Assembly (NCBI RefSeq): GCF_900314695.1
Contig: NZ_OMWD01000016.1
Location: forward strand, 1-53,413
Length of the DNA stretch: 53,413 bases
Reading direction: 5' to 3'
DNA from: an uncultured Methanobrevibacter sp.
Lineage (GTDB): Archaea > Methanobacteriota > Methanobacteria > Methanobacteriales > Methanobacteriaceae
This document shows, piece by piece, positions 17,605 to 26,395 of the stretch; position 1 is the first letter of the stretch, and each line of letters begins with the position of its first letter. Position numbers and translations under genes: made by a program. A model generated the notes under the pieces. The model saw only the letters and a program-made list of their open reading frames with translations. It searched no databases and was not told the origin of the DNA.

Positions 17605-17631
17605 GTCGTCATTACATGATGTAATGATGAC
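17605..17631. terminator. 27-base palindrome between convergent genes
   Basis: GTCGTCATTACAT (17605-17617) is complementary to ATGTAATGATGAC (17619-17631) except at one position, which is a G-U pair in the plus-strand RNA. It lies between the ends of sucC and the convergent TYW1 gene, so a bidirectional terminator is the simplest reading; a protein-binding site is the alternative. Confidence 0.55.
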
Positions 17632-17661
17632 TTTCAAACCTATTTTTTATATTAAAAAGAG

Positions 17662-18579
17662 TTATTCTAGTAGGACTACTCTGCTAACTTTGGATTCATT
17701 AACTATTTCTCTGCCGCATTCATTTCCTATTTTTGTTGCGAATTCGGTAACTTCATCAAATGTCGGCATGTTGTCTGGTGTTAATCTGTCTCGTGATGAA
17801 CCTACGCACATGTATGCTTTTACTTCAACATAATCGGGATTTGCCTTATCGATTAATTTTGCATATTCTTCGGGATTTCCCATATTTCTTCCTTTGACAC
17901 AGGTATTTCGTATACATGTTCTGGAGTTGAAACTTGATAATGTTTCAAGTGATTCATTTAAATTAATCCATGCATCGTTTATTCTAGGTCTGCAGACTGT
18001 ATTAAATATTTTCTCGTTAGGCGCATCTAAGGAAAGGTATAGTTGGTACGGATCGTTTTCCAGATTTCTTAGTCTGTCTACGCATTGGCCATTGCTCACT
18101 ACAAATGTTGTAAAGTCCCTTCGGTTAAACTCTCCAATCAATTCATCAATTTTCGGATAGAGTGTAGGTTCGCCGGCCAGGGAAATGGCTGCATTGGTTG
18201 GCTTTTTCAGTTCATCTAACTTTTTTTTGTTTGCTTTGTCATTTCCATAAAATCCGCATAATAGATTATTCTGTGCTTCAATTGCTCCGTCGATTATGGT
18301 TTTCGGGTCATCATATTCTTCATCTTCCCAATTGGTTTGGGTATATGTTAGGTCTCTCCAGCAGAATTCGCATTCCTGTTGGCAGTTGGGAACTGCAGGA
18401 GACATTTGCAAGCATCTGTGTGATTCGATTCCATAGAACTTTTCCTTATAGCAAACGCCTTTATCAACAATACTTTGGCGTGTCCAATGGCATGTCTTGA
18501 CTGCGGCATGGCCATGTTGTCCGACGAATCTGTATCCACTTTTTTCTAATTTTTCTATTTGGCTTTCATTGAATGACAT
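17662..18579 (-). CDS. taw1: tRNA 4-demethylwyosine synthase (TYW1/Taw1)
   Basis: A radical-SAM enzyme that condenses pyruvate carbons with 1-methylguanosine-37 of tRNA-Phe to form the tricyclic wyosine base. The 305-residue protein has the radical-SAM triad CQQECEFCW (Cx3Cx2C). Upstream cysteines (KTCHW, KGVCYK, HRCLQ) supply the second iron-sulfur cluster of archaeal TYW1. SLAGEPTLYPKI is the SAM-binding glycine-rich motif. It is a single gene whose start faces the restriction gene across a shared AT-rich promoter region of about 130 bases. Confidence 0.93.
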   Translation of the reverse strand: MSFNESQIEKLEKSGYRFVGQHGHAAVKTCHWTRQSIVDKGVCYKEKFYGIESHRCLQMSPAVPNCQQECEFCWRDLTYTQTNWEDEEYDDPKTIIDGAIEAQNNLLCGFYGNDKANKKKLDELKKPTNAAISLAGEPTLYPKIDELIGEFNRRDFTTFVVSNGQCVDRLRNLENDPYQLYLSLDAPNEKIFNTVCRPRINDAWINLNESLETLSSFNSRTCIRNTCVKGRNMGNPEEYAKLIDKANPDYVEVKAYMCVGSSRDRLTPDNMPTFDEVTEFATKIGNECGREIVNESKVSRVVLLE

Positions 18580-18680
18580 AAAATCAAGTTAATGTTTAGT
18601 TTTGATAGTATATACATTTATTCAAGTCAAAAACAATTTAACATATATTGAACAATATTATAATTATATTATTAAAAGTA

Positions 18681-18688
18681 TTTATATG
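18681..18688 (+). promoter_or_regulatory. TATA box of the restriction-modification operon
   Basis: TTTATATG lies about 26 bases upstream of the ATG at 18711, matching archaeal TATA-to-start spacing for a leaderless message. This is the main reason for choosing the 18711 start. Confidence 0.5.
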
Positions 18689-18710
18689 TTTAATAATAAT
18701 ATTTTTTATT

Positions 18711-19580
18711 ATGAATTTGTGGAATAAAAATCAAGAAAAGTTATTTTTTACAGAATCCCTAAAACTTGCAAAGGCAAATCATCTGTTCTATCTGGATGAA
18801 GACGGTCGGCATTTGGCATACTGGCCGAAAAGTTATAGGGGTGTTAAATCGACATTACAGTCTAGGAATTCATTAATTGGAAACTATACTGAAAATTGGG
18901 TTAAAAATCTTTTGAAAAGCCTAATATATGATGAAAATTTGCATGTGGTCAATCAGGCAAGAATACCTGCTTTGGGCATCACATCAAGGTCTCCTGCAGA
19001 TATTGTAATTTCAACTGTTGATAAAAAAATTTTAAAAGCCAGTGAAGTTAAAGTAATATTTGAGGTTAAGATGTCAATAGTGTGGAATTGGCAATATGAT
19101 GTAGAGTCAAATGAAATTTTGGAAATTGGTGATTATAGAACTCATCAGGGAAAGCCAAGTTTCACACGTTCAGATTCAATCTTAAAAGCTATTGGAAAAT
19201 GTATTGATATTCGTGTTTCAAATTTTAAAGCGTCTAAAATACCAATAATTGTTCTGGGCAACGCTCCACTGTCAAATGGATTCTGCAAGAAGGCGGATTA
19301 TCTGAAAAGTGCAGGCATTATTCAGGGTTTCTGGTCTTTAAATCCATTTCCATTAAATCATGGAAATACAAGAAAAACAACTCCCAAGTCTGGTTTTTTA
19401 AGGATGGATTCAAGTATGGAGTTAAAAATACATTTAAATCGTTTATTTAATCAAAATTTAAATTTCTTCTCTGGAATGCAGGATTTGGAATCATTAGGTC
19501 AATATATTGAAATGGCAGATATGGAAGATAATTGCAAACAAAAAGGATTGAAATTTTTAAATCTTTTAAAGAGGTCTTAA
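18711..19580 (+). CDS. probable type II restriction endonuclease (PD-(D/E)xK fold)
   Basis: A 289-residue protein. The frame is open from 18648, but that extension lies over the apparent promoter and would add a chance hydrophobic stretch, so I start at MNLWNKNQEK. A PD-(D/E)xK-like active site is visible: Pro-Ala-Asp in SRSPADIVIST, then after about 20 residues EVK in VIFEVKMSIVW. The gene ends one base before a DNA methyltransferase start, the usual layout of a compact restriction-modification pair. I do not recognise the family or recognition site. Expected reaction: magnesium-dependent cleavage of DNA lacking the partner's methylation. Genes in such pairs are often horizontally acquired. 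Confidence 0.65.
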   Translation: MNLWNKNQEKLFFTESLKLAKANHLFYLDEDGRHLAYWPKSYRGVKSTLQSRNSLIGNYTENWVKNLLKSLIYDENLHVVNQARIPALGITSRSPADIVISTVDKKILKASEVKVIFEVKMSIVWNWQYDVESNEILEIGDYRTHQGKPSFTRSDSILKAIGKCIDIRVSNFKASKIPIIVLGNAPLSNGFCKKADYLKSAGIIQGFWSLNPFPLNHGNTRKTTPKSGFLRMDSSMELKIHLNRLFNQNLNFFSGMQDLESLGQYIEMADMEDNCKQKGLKFLNLLKRS

Positions 19581-19581
19581 A

Positions 19582-20460
19582 TTGGTTAGAAAAACACAAA
19601 CAACATCTTTTGGTTCTGTTGTCAGAGAATCTCATAGTTCAAAGAAGTTTTACAGTTCAAAATTATTTAAGGATTTTGAAGTTCCAAAAAGCATTGATTT
19701 TAAAGAGAACGCCATTGATGATGCTGATTTAAATAAGATATATTGTAAATCCAGCGAAAACATGGATGAGATTCCAGATGACAGTATTCATTTGATGATT
19801 ACGTCTCCTCCGTATAACGTTGGAAAGGAATATGATGATGACTTGAGCTTGGATGAATATCTGGAATTGCTGACATCAGTATTTCGCCAGTGCTATAAAA
19901 AACTGGTTACTGGTGGAAGGGCATGCATAAACATTGCAAACATTGGACGAAAACCATATATTCCACTTCATGCAATGATAATTGAAATAATGTTGGATTT
20001 GGGTTTTTTAATGCGTGGAGAAATTATTTGGGATAAATCTGCCAGTGGTGGAGGGTCATGTGCATGGGGAAGTTGGATGTCAGCTTCAAACCCTGTTCTT
20101 AGGGATTATCACGAATATATTCTGGTATTTTCAAAAGGTTCATATTCCAAAAATAAAAAACAAGCCAAAAAGGACACTATTGAAAGGGATGATTTTATCA
20201 GTTGGACAAAAAGTATTTGGACATTTCCGGCAGTAAACGCTAAAAAAATTGGTCATCCTGCTCCATTTCCTCTTGAATTGCCTCATAGACTTATAAATCT
20301 TTATAGCTATGAATGTGATGTCGTTTTAGACCCTTTTTGCGGAAGTGGTACAACTTGCATTGCAGCAGTTCAAAACAATCGTAGCTATATTGCTTATGAC
20401 ATTAAAAGGGAATATGTTGAATTGGCTGAAAAAAGAATTTCCAATCAAAAATTTATTTAA
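19582..20460 (+). CDS. site-specific DNA methyltransferase (beta-class, N4-cytosine or N6-adenine)
   Basis: A 292-residue S-adenosylmethionine-dependent methyltransferase. The catalytic motif IV, TSPPYNVG, precedes motif I, DPFCGSGTT, near the carboxyl end. That order defines the beta class, and SPPY is the form most often seen in N4-cytosine enzymes. The target-recognition region lies between them (FLMRGEIIWDKSASGGGSC onward). The start is TTG 19582 with GAGGT 6 bases upstream, inside the end of the nuclease gene. It should protect host DNA from the adjacent nuclease. The specificity is not readable from sequence. Confidence 0.88.
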   Translation: MVRKTQTTSFGSVVRESHSSKKFYSSKLFKDFEVPKSIDFKENAIDDADLNKIYCKSSENMDEIPDDSIHLMITSPPYNVGKEYDDDLSLDEYLELLTSVFRQCYKKLVTGGRACINIANIGRKPYIPLHAMIIEIMLDLGFLMRGEIIWDKSASGGGSCAWGSWMSASNPVLRDYHEYILVFSKGSYSKNKKQAKKDTIERDDFISWTKSIWTFPAVNAKKIGHPAPFPLELPHRLINLYSYECDVVLDPFCGSGTTCIAAVQNNRSYIAYDIKREYVELAEKRISNQKFI

Positions 20461-20506
20461 TAATGTTATTCAAATATAATTATCAAAGAGTAGTTGTGGG
20501 ATTATT

Positions 20507-21175
20507 ATGGACACACCAATTGTTATATTAAACTATAAAACTTATTTGGAATCAAGTGGTATGAATGCATTAGAACTTGCACATGACTTAGAAAGCGCTG
20601 CAAGTGAATCTGGAATTACTATGGTTGCAGCTCCACAGGCTGCTGATATTTATAGAATTAGTGAAGAAACTTCCATTCCAATTTTTGCTCAACATATAGA
20701 TCCGATTTCTCCAGGTGGACACACAGGATCCAACTTAATCAATACTTTAATTGATGCTGGAATAAGCGGTTCTTTAATTAATCATTCAGAAAATAGGATG
20801 AAGTTGGCTGACATCGATGAAGTTGTAAAATTATGTAAAGCCAATGGAATTGAATCATGTGTTTGTACTAACAATATTGAAACTTCAAAAGCTATTGCTG
20901 CTCTTGCACCTACTGCAGTAGCTGTTGAACCTCCTGAATTGATAGGTACTGGTATTCCTGTTTCACAAGCTCAACCTGAAGTTGTTGAAGATTCAGTAAA
21001 AGAAGTTAAAGCCATCAATAAAGATGTTAAGGTTTTATGTGGTGCTGGAATAACTACTGGTGATGACATGAAAGCTGCTATGGATTTGGGTGCTGATGGA
21101 GTATTGCTTGCATCCGGAATTATTAAAGCAGAAAGTCCAAAAGAAGCCTTACTTGATTTGGTAAGTAAATTGTGA
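20507..21175 (+). CDS. tpiA: triosephosphate isomerase (archaeal short form)
   Basis: It interconverts glyceraldehyde-3-phosphate and dihydroxyacetone phosphate in gluconeogenesis and glycolysis. At 222 residues it is the short, usually tetrameric archaeal type rather than the 250-residue bacterial form. Active-site residues are in place: Lys in LNYKTY, His in LINHSENR and Glu in AVEPPELIGTG, with the phosphate-binding loop CGAGITTG and LLASGI. It is followed 12 bases later by pgk, so adjacent pathway steps form an operon. Confidence 0.95.
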   Translation: MDTPIVILNYKTYLESSGMNALELAHDLESAASESGITMVAAPQAADIYRISEETSIPIFAQHIDPISPGGHTGSNLINTLIDAGISGSLINHSENRMKLADIDEVVKLCKANGIESCVCTNNIETSKAIAALAPTAVAVEPPELIGTGIPVSQAQPEVVEDSVKEVKAINKDVKVLCGAGITTGDDMKAAMDLGADGVLLASGIIKAESPKEALLDLVSKL

Positions 21176-21187
21176 TGATGTGAGATA

Positions 21188-22402
21188 ATGGTGGATTTTA
21201 ATACAATTGATGATTTTGATATTGAAGATAAAACTGTATTGGTTAGAATTGATATTAACTCTCCGGTAGATCCAAGCTCTGGGATTATATTGGATGACAC
21301 TCGATTAAAATTGCATGCTCAGACTGTTAAGGAATTGTCTAATAAAGGGGCTAAAGTAGTACTTCTTGCTCATCAAAGCCGTCCGGGCAAAAAGGATTTC
21401 ACAACCTTGTCCCAACATGCACAGGCATTGTCAGATATTCTAAATTTAAGGGTTAAATACACTGATTCATTATTTTCCAATGCTGCTAAAGAAGCAATCA
21501 AATCTCTTAAGTCGCATGAAATTTTATTACTTGAAAATGCACGTTTCTTTTCAGAGGAGTCCCTTTCAAGAACTCCTGAAGAACAGTCAAAAACTTTACT
21601 TGTAAGGCATTTGTATCCATTAATTGATTACTTTGTAAACGATGCTTTTGCAGCTGCTCACAGATCTCAAGCATCATTGGTTGGTTTTACGGTTGATACT
21701 CCTTCAGCTGCAGGACGTGTTATGGAAAAAGAATTGACAGTAATTCAAGATGCGCTCGATAATGTGGAACATCCATGTGTATTCTTGCTTGGTGGAATGA
21801 AACCTGAAGATTCCATCGATGTTATGGAAAACGTATTGAGCAACGGTACTGCTGATTCCATATTGACAACAGGTATTGTTGGAAACATTGTTTTATGGGC
21901 TGCAGGTGTTGATATCGGTCAGGTTAATAAGGATTTCATTGCAAGCAGAGGATATAGGGACATGGTCGAAAAAGCCAAAGAATTAATCGATAGATTTGGC
22001 GATAAGGTAAAATATCCTATTGATGTTGCTTGTGATATTGATGGTCAAAGGGTTGACATTGATTTTAAAGAAATTCCTAATAAATCCATTTTTGACATTG
22101 GTGTTAAGACTATTTCATATTATGCAAAAGAAATCAGGGACGCCAAATACATATTCGCTAATGGTCCTGCAGGTGTATTTGAAGATCCTAAATTTTCAAT
22201 GGGTACTGAAGACTTGATTAATGCTATGGCTACCTCAAAAGGTTTCACTTTAATTGGTGGAGGTCATATTGCTGCAGCTACTGCTGGTTTAGGTCTTGAA
22301 GAACATATGAGCCATTTAAGTAGTGGTGGCGGAGCTTGTATTAGTATGTTGGCAGGTAAAAAGCTTGCTGCTGTAGAAGCTTTGAAAAATAGTAAAAAAT
22401 AA
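21188..22402 (+). CDS. pgk: phosphoglycerate kinase (archaeal type)
   Basis: A 404-residue enzyme for the reversible transfer of phosphate between 1,3-bisphosphoglycerate and ADP. Motifs are VLVRIDINSPV at the amino end, LLAHQSRPGKKD, VNDAFAAAHRSQAS, the lid and nucleotide site PAGVFEDPKF, and GGGHIAAATAG. It belongs to the archaeal subgroup, which shortens several bacterial loops. It is the second gene of tpiA-pgk, and a T-rich tail follows the stop. Confidence 0.95.
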   Translation: MVDFNTIDDFDIEDKTVLVRIDINSPVDPSSGIILDDTRLKLHAQTVKELSNKGAKVVLLAHQSRPGKKDFTTLSQHAQALSDILNLRVKYTDSLFSNAAKEAIKSLKSHEILLLENARFFSEESLSRTPEEQSKTLLVRHLYPLIDYFVNDAFAAAHRSQASLVGFTVDTPSAAGRVMEKELTVIQDALDNVEHPCVFLLGGMKPEDSIDVMENVLSNGTADSILTTGIVGNIVLWAAGVDIGQVNKDFIASRGYRDMVEKAKELIDRFGDKVKYPIDVACDIDGQRVDIDFKEIPNKSIFDIGVKTISYYAKEIRDAKYIFANGPAGVFEDPKFSMGTEDLINAMATSKGFTLIGGGHIAAATAGLGLEEHMSHLSSGGGACISMLAGKKLAAVEALKNSKK

Positions 22403-22525
22403 TATTTTTTTTACTTTTATATCTTTTTCTAATGGATTTGTCAATAAATCGGTAATTTTTTAATTTTCTCTATTTAATCCTTGGGAGATTTTTAACTAAA
22501 TCTTCCACACACTACAAACTATTTT

Positions 22526-23428
22526 TTAGCTTAAAAAGCCTATGATTGCAGTTAATGTAAACACGCTTAAAACAACATTTGTAAATGTTAAAGATCCCAT
22601 CAAATCAGCATCAAGGCCATATTCTATAGCAAGCACCAGTGCATTTCCTGCAGTTGACATTCCTGCTTCAAGAATTGCAATGTTAAAAGCCATACCTGAT
22701 ATCTTGAATATTGAAAGCAGTCCAAACATTATCACAGGAGCAATCACCAGCTTAATGACAGATACTGCTATTGAAGGGGAGAGATAGTTTTTCACATTTC
22801 CAAAATCAAGTGAAAGACCCAGTGACAGCATGATTAATGGTATTGTAGCCTGTCCGAAATAGTTTAGAGTGTTTTCAACAACATAGATTAACGGAATATT
22901 GAAAACATTAAATATTAATGCAAATATCACTGCCCAGACCGGAGTAAAGGTCAGTGCTTTTTTTAATGCCTCCTTTCTGTTGCCTCCGAATTTAGTTGCA
23001 AGGATAACGCCGTAGAGAACTACCCATGTTGATGTTGCAAGATCATAAAACACCGCATTGATAAATCCTTCATTTCCAAAAACCCCTAATGATACTGGAA
23101 ATCCTATAAACCCAGTATTCATGATTGATGCTGCAATAATTATTGTCCATGTGGTCTTTTTAGAGTAATTTCTCACTCTGCAGTAAGCATATGCTATGAC
23201 TATAAGTATGCATGTCAGGGTAAAACCCAGAACAGGTAAAAAGAGCATGTTATGAGATATCTGGGCATCATACAGATTTATAAAAATCATTGCAGGAAGT
23301 GCAATGTATAAAACAATCTTTGAAAGAAGTTCCCTATCTGATTTTTTTAGAAAACCCTTTTGCCTTAAAAATACTCCTAACAGAATCATTATTGTCGGCA
23401 CTAAAATAACTTCAATTGGACTTGCCAT
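22526..23428 (-). CDS. AEC (auxin efflux carrier) family transporter
   Basis: A 300-residue inner-membrane protein with about ten hydrophobic segments arranged as two five-helix halves, as in the AEC/BART group. Family features include KIVLYIALPAMIFINLY in helix 2 and the helix-breaking IMNTGFIGFPVSLGVFG segment. Substrates of archaeal members are mostly unknown; organic acids such as malate are transported by bacterial relatives. It lies alone between pgk (convergent) and the thiamine genes. Confidence 0.85.
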   Translation of the reverse strand: MASPIEVILVPTIMILLGVFLRQKGFLKKSDRELLSKIVLYIALPAMIFINLYDAQISHNMLFLPVLGFTLTCILIVIAYAYCRVRNYSKKTTWTIIIAASIMNTGFIGFPVSLGVFGNEGFINAVFYDLATSTWVVLYGVILATKFGGNRKEALKKALTFTPVWAVIFALIFNVFNIPLIYVVENTLNYFGQATIPLIMLSLGLSLDFGNVKNYLSPSIAVSVIKLVIAPVIMFGLLSIFKISGMAFNIAILEAGMSTAGNALVLAIEYGLDADLMGSLTFTNVVLSVFTLTAIIGFLS

Positions 23429-23622
23429 CTAAATTTCCTCAATTAATCATTTCTATATTATTATTTAATATTTTTTGATATAAGATAATCATTATTTTAA
23501 ATTGAATTTAGGTTAAAAATCATGACTTTCAATAATGAAATTCAATTTACTACAAAAATAAGAAAAATAAGAAAAACTATCAATAATTTAAATTATTGAC
23601 AAAACCCTTAAAATAAATAAAA

Positions 23623-24243
23623 TTAGCTATTAAAAATATTTAATAACTCTTCAGATGATTTTTTAGGATTTTCAGAACTCATTATTGCACTAACGACAGA
23701 TAATCCTGCGATTCCGGTGTCAATTAAGGTGGATGCATTGTCCAAATTTATTCCTCCAATTGCAACAACCGGAATGTTTATTGACTCGACAATTTCTTTT
23801 AAATCCTCTTTGGTAATTGAAGGAGCATCGTCTTTGGTTGCTGTTGGAAAAACCGCACCTGTTCCAATGTAATCGGCACCATCTCTTTCAGCTTTTTTTG
23901 CCTCTTCAATGGTTGCAGCTGAAACGCCCAATATTTTATCTTTTCCGATTAGTTTTCTTGTAACGTCACAAGGCATGTCTGATTGTCCAACATGCACACC
24001 GTCGGCATCAATGGCTAGTGCTATGTCAACTCTGTCATTGATAATTAATGGAACATTGTATCTTGTGGTAATCTCTTTAACTTTCAGTGCTAATTCATAA
24101 AAATCCAGAGTTTCTGCTGTTTTTTCTCTAATTTGAACTACAGTTACTCCGCCTTTTATTCCTTCTTCAATTGTATTTAAGAATTTTTCTACATCATCAC
24201 TATTGTCGGTGACGAGGTAAAGTGATAAGTCTATCTTATTCAT
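23623..24243 (-). CDS. thiE: thiamine-phosphate synthase
   Basis: It couples hydroxymethylpyrimidine pyrophosphate with hydroxyethylthiazole phosphate to form thiamine phosphate. The 206-residue TIM-barrel protein shows VTVVQIREK (substrate phosphate), PLIINDRVDIALAIDADGVH with HVGQSDMP, and DYIGTGAVFPTATK. It starts inside thiM (4-base ATGA overlap) and the product of ThiM is its substrate. A second, fused ThiD/ThiN-type enzyme could exist elsewhere in the genome. Confidence 0.95.
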   Translation of the reverse strand: MNKIDLSLYLVTDNSDDVEKFLNTIEEGIKGGVTVVQIREKTAETLDFYELALKVKEITTRYNVPLIINDRVDIALAIDADGVHVGQSDMPCDVTRKLIGKDKILGVSAATIEEAKKAERDGADYIGTGAVFPTATKDDAPSITKEDLKEIVESINIPVVAIGGINLDNASTLIDTGIAGLSVVSAIMSSENPKKSSEELLNIFNS

Positions 24244-25106
24244 AATATCCTGATGTTTGATTCATTTATTAAGCTTTCAGCATTGGTTTTATAAAGGTAA
24301 TCAATTAAATAAGCTCTAAATGATCCTGTTCCTTCATCTTTTTCATCTACTTTTGCTCTTGCTTTTTCACCTGCAATGTTCATTGCCAAAATTGCCACCA
24401 AGCTTCCTTCAAGTGGAGTTGATCCTCCAATACAACTTCCAACTATAGATGACAACATGCATCCGCTGCCTGTAATTAAAGGCATCATGTCGTCTCCATT
24501 GTCAATGGCTATTGTTGTTTTTCCATCGCTTAGTATGTCTATTGGTCCGCTTGCTAAAATTGTTGTATCCAATTTTTCTGCAAGTTCTCTTATGATTTCT
24601 CCATTTGCAGATAGGTTTTCTTCAGTAATTATGTCATCAATATTTACATCAACGCCTTTTGCGGTGTTATTTTCATCGATAACACCAACTAATTTGGCAA
24701 TTGATTTGATTTCTGTAATGTTTCCGCGTATTGCGGCCATATTGTAATTATTAATTAGGTCCATGGTTGTTTTGTTTCTAAGTTCTGTTACGCCAACACC
24801 TACCGGATCAAGTATTATTGGAGTGTCGGTTTCATTTGCTACTTTGGCACTTACATTCATGGAATTGATTTGTTCTTTGCTTAATTTGCCTATATTTATA
24901 ACTAATGCATCTGCTATTGTTACAACTTCTTCGAGCTCTTCTGCATCTTCAGCCATAAATGGTGATCCTCCAATTGCAAGAACTGCATTTGCACAATCAT
25001 TGATTGTAACTGAATTGGTTATGCAGTGTGTTAAAGGATTTTTTTCTTTTATTTGAGATAAAGTTTCATTAATGCTATTAAGTAAACTTTCTTTTTGATT
25101 TGTCAT
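24240..25106 (-). CDS. thiM: hydroxyethylthiazole kinase
   Basis: A 288-residue ribokinase-like kinase that phosphorylates the thiazole alcohol in thiamine salvage. Visible motifs are NPLTHCITNSVTINDCANA near the amino end, LDPVGVG, and the anion hole and catalytic site TGSGCMLSSIVG near residue 210. First gene of thiM-thiE. I saw no TPP-riboswitch-like core upstream; the 5' region is short and AT-rich. Confidence 0.95.
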   Translation of the reverse strand: MTNQKESLLNSINETLSQIKEKNPLTHCITNSVTINDCANAVLAIGGSPFMAEDAEELEEVVTIADALVINIGKLSKEQINSMNVSAKVANETDTPIILDPVGVGVTELRNKTTMDLINNYNMAAIRGNITEIKSIAKLVGVIDENNTAKGVDVNIDDIITEENLSANGEIIRELAEKLDTTILASGPIDILSDGKTTIAIDNGDDMMPLITGSGCMLSSIVGSCIGGSTPLEGSLVAILAMNIAGEKARAKVDEKDEGTGSFRAYLIDYLYKTNAESLINESNIRIL

Positions 25107-25170
25107 GATTATTAATTATAAATTCTATAATATTTATATTTTCATATTTTTTGGTTGATTTATAGTAAAG

Positions 25171-25180
25171 TATTTAAACT
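25171..25180 (+). promoter_or_regulatory. TATA box for tRNA-Thr
   Basis: TATTTAAACT lies about 42 bases before the first base of tRNA-Thr, within the range expected for a tRNA precursor with a short leader. Confidence 0.45.
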
Positions 25181-25218
25181 ACTTTTAACATAAATTACAT
25201 TGTTCTATAATATAGAGT

Positions 25219-25295
<77 letters not shown>

Positions 25296-25351
25296 TTATA
25301 ATTTTATATTCAATTTTGATTTTTCATCATTTTGTTGAAATTATAGTAACC

Positions 25352-25360
25352 TTTATATAA
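25352..25360 (+). promoter_or_regulatory. TATA box for tRNA-Pro and tRNA-Tyr
   Basis: TTTATATAA lies 50 bases before tRNA-Pro. The Tyr gene begins 4 bases after the Pro gene, so one promoter probably serves both. Confidence 0.45.
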
Positions 25361-25410
25361 TAGAATGTTTATATTATTATTAGTATGCTATCTCATGCAT
25401 AGTTATGCAT

Positions 25411-25485
<75 letters not shown>

Positions 25486-25489
25486 TTTT

Positions 25490-25563
<74 letters not shown>

Positions 25564-25629
25564 TTCCAATATTTATTTATTTGTTATCATATGTTATTTT
25601 TTAGCAAAATATTGCTATTTTCCAAAACA

Positions 25630-25638
25630 TTTATATAT
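25630..25638 (+). promoter_or_regulatory. TATA box for tRNA-Asp and tRNA-Lys
   Basis: TTTATATAT lies about 60 bases upstream of tRNA-Asp, in the AT-rich gap after tRNA-Tyr. It may also serve tRNA-Lys and rpoH, which follow at short spacing. Confidence 0.4.
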
Positions 25639-25697
25639 GATGATGTAAATATTTATTAAATAGTGTATTATTACACATTATCGTTTAAGTATTTCTT

Positions 25698-25769
25698 GCC
25701 CTGGTGGTGTAGGGGCTATCATGTGGGCCTGTCGAGCCCGCGACTCGGGTTCAAATCCCGGCCAGGGCG
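25698..25769 (+). tRNA. tRNA-Asp (anticodon GTC)
   Basis: The acceptor GCCCTGG pairs with CCAGGGC. The anticodon stem GGGCC/GAGCCC region encloses loop TGTCGAG with GTC, and the T arm is CTCGGGTTCAAATCCCGG. The discriminator is G, the identity base for Asp. Confidence 0.95.
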
Positions 25770-25799
25770 CTTCAAATACTAGATGATAAAAATTCATGT

Positions 25800-25873
<74 letters not shown>

Positions 25874-25916
25874 TTTCTAATTTTATATTTTAACTTTTCT
25901 ATCTGGAGGAAAAAAT

Positions 25917-26150
25917 TTGAAAATTGATATTCAAGACCATATGTTAGTACCAACACATGAAATCATGACCGAAGATGAAATTGCTGATGAATTTAGTGAT
26001 GTTGAGTATGATTTTAAAAATCTTCCTAAAATTAGATCAAATGATCCTGTTGTAAAAGCTATTGATGCAAAACCAGGAGATATTTTAAGGATTACTCGTG
26101 AAAGTCAAACTGCGGGTGTGTTTGTTACTTATAGGATAGTGGAAGATTAA
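25917..26150 (+). CDS. rpoH: RNA polymerase subunit H (RpoH/Rpb5)
   Basis: The 77-residue archaeal subunit corresponds to the carboxyl domain of eukaryotic Rpb5 and sits at the downstream jaw of the polymerase. HMLVPTHEIMTEDE near the start and RSNDPVVKAIDAKPGDILRI are family hallmarks. The start is TTG 25917, with GGAGG 7 bases upstream. As usual in archaea it precedes the B''-B'-A'-A'' genes, though a 245-base leader separates it from rpoB2. Confidence 0.95.
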   Translation: MKIDIQDHMLVPTHEIMTEDEIADEFSDVEYDFKNLPKIRSNDPVVKAIDAKPGDILRITRESQTAGVFVTYRIVED

Positions 26151-26275
26151 TTTAAATATAATTTTAGAGTTAGTGAAATTTATATATAGTATAATTTCTG
26201 TGTTTTTTTCTTTTTAGAAATTCATTATAATAAATTTAACTTAGTTTGAGAGGAATTATCTTATAGGAGATAGTT

Positions 26276-26305
26276 ATGAGTAAATTAAGAATAATGATTA
26301 AATGA
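26276..26305 (+). promoter_or_regulatory. 9-codon leader ORF upstream of rpoB2
   Basis: GGAGA at 26266-26270 precedes ATG 26276 by 5 bases. The ORF MSKLRIMIK ends at 26305. A hairpin (26314-26329) follows 8 bases later, then an AT-rich stretch before the rpoB2 binding site. The arrangement resembles a leader peptide with attenuator, but no specific codon bias points to a regulating amino acid. Confidence 0.3.
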
Positions 26306-26312
26306 ATTAGTT

Positions 26313-26330
26313 GTTAGGTTTTTACCTAAT
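26313..26330 (+). terminator. short hairpin in the rpoB2 leader
   Basis: TTAGGT and ACCTAA form a 6-base stem with a TTTT loop, extendable by a G-T pair. It lies between rpoH and rpoB2 and may reduce readthrough or act as an attenuator. A following pure T-run is lacking. Confidence 0.35.
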
Positions 26331-26395
26331 CTTATTATTTACTTTTATTTAGTTTATTATTTTTATAGCGTTTACGTAAATGCTGGAGGAAGTCC

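Noticed and set aside
18648..18710. Amino-terminal membrane segment on the restriction nuclease
   Set aside because: The in-frame extension covers the TATA box. The hydrophobic residues come from AT-rich promoter DNA.
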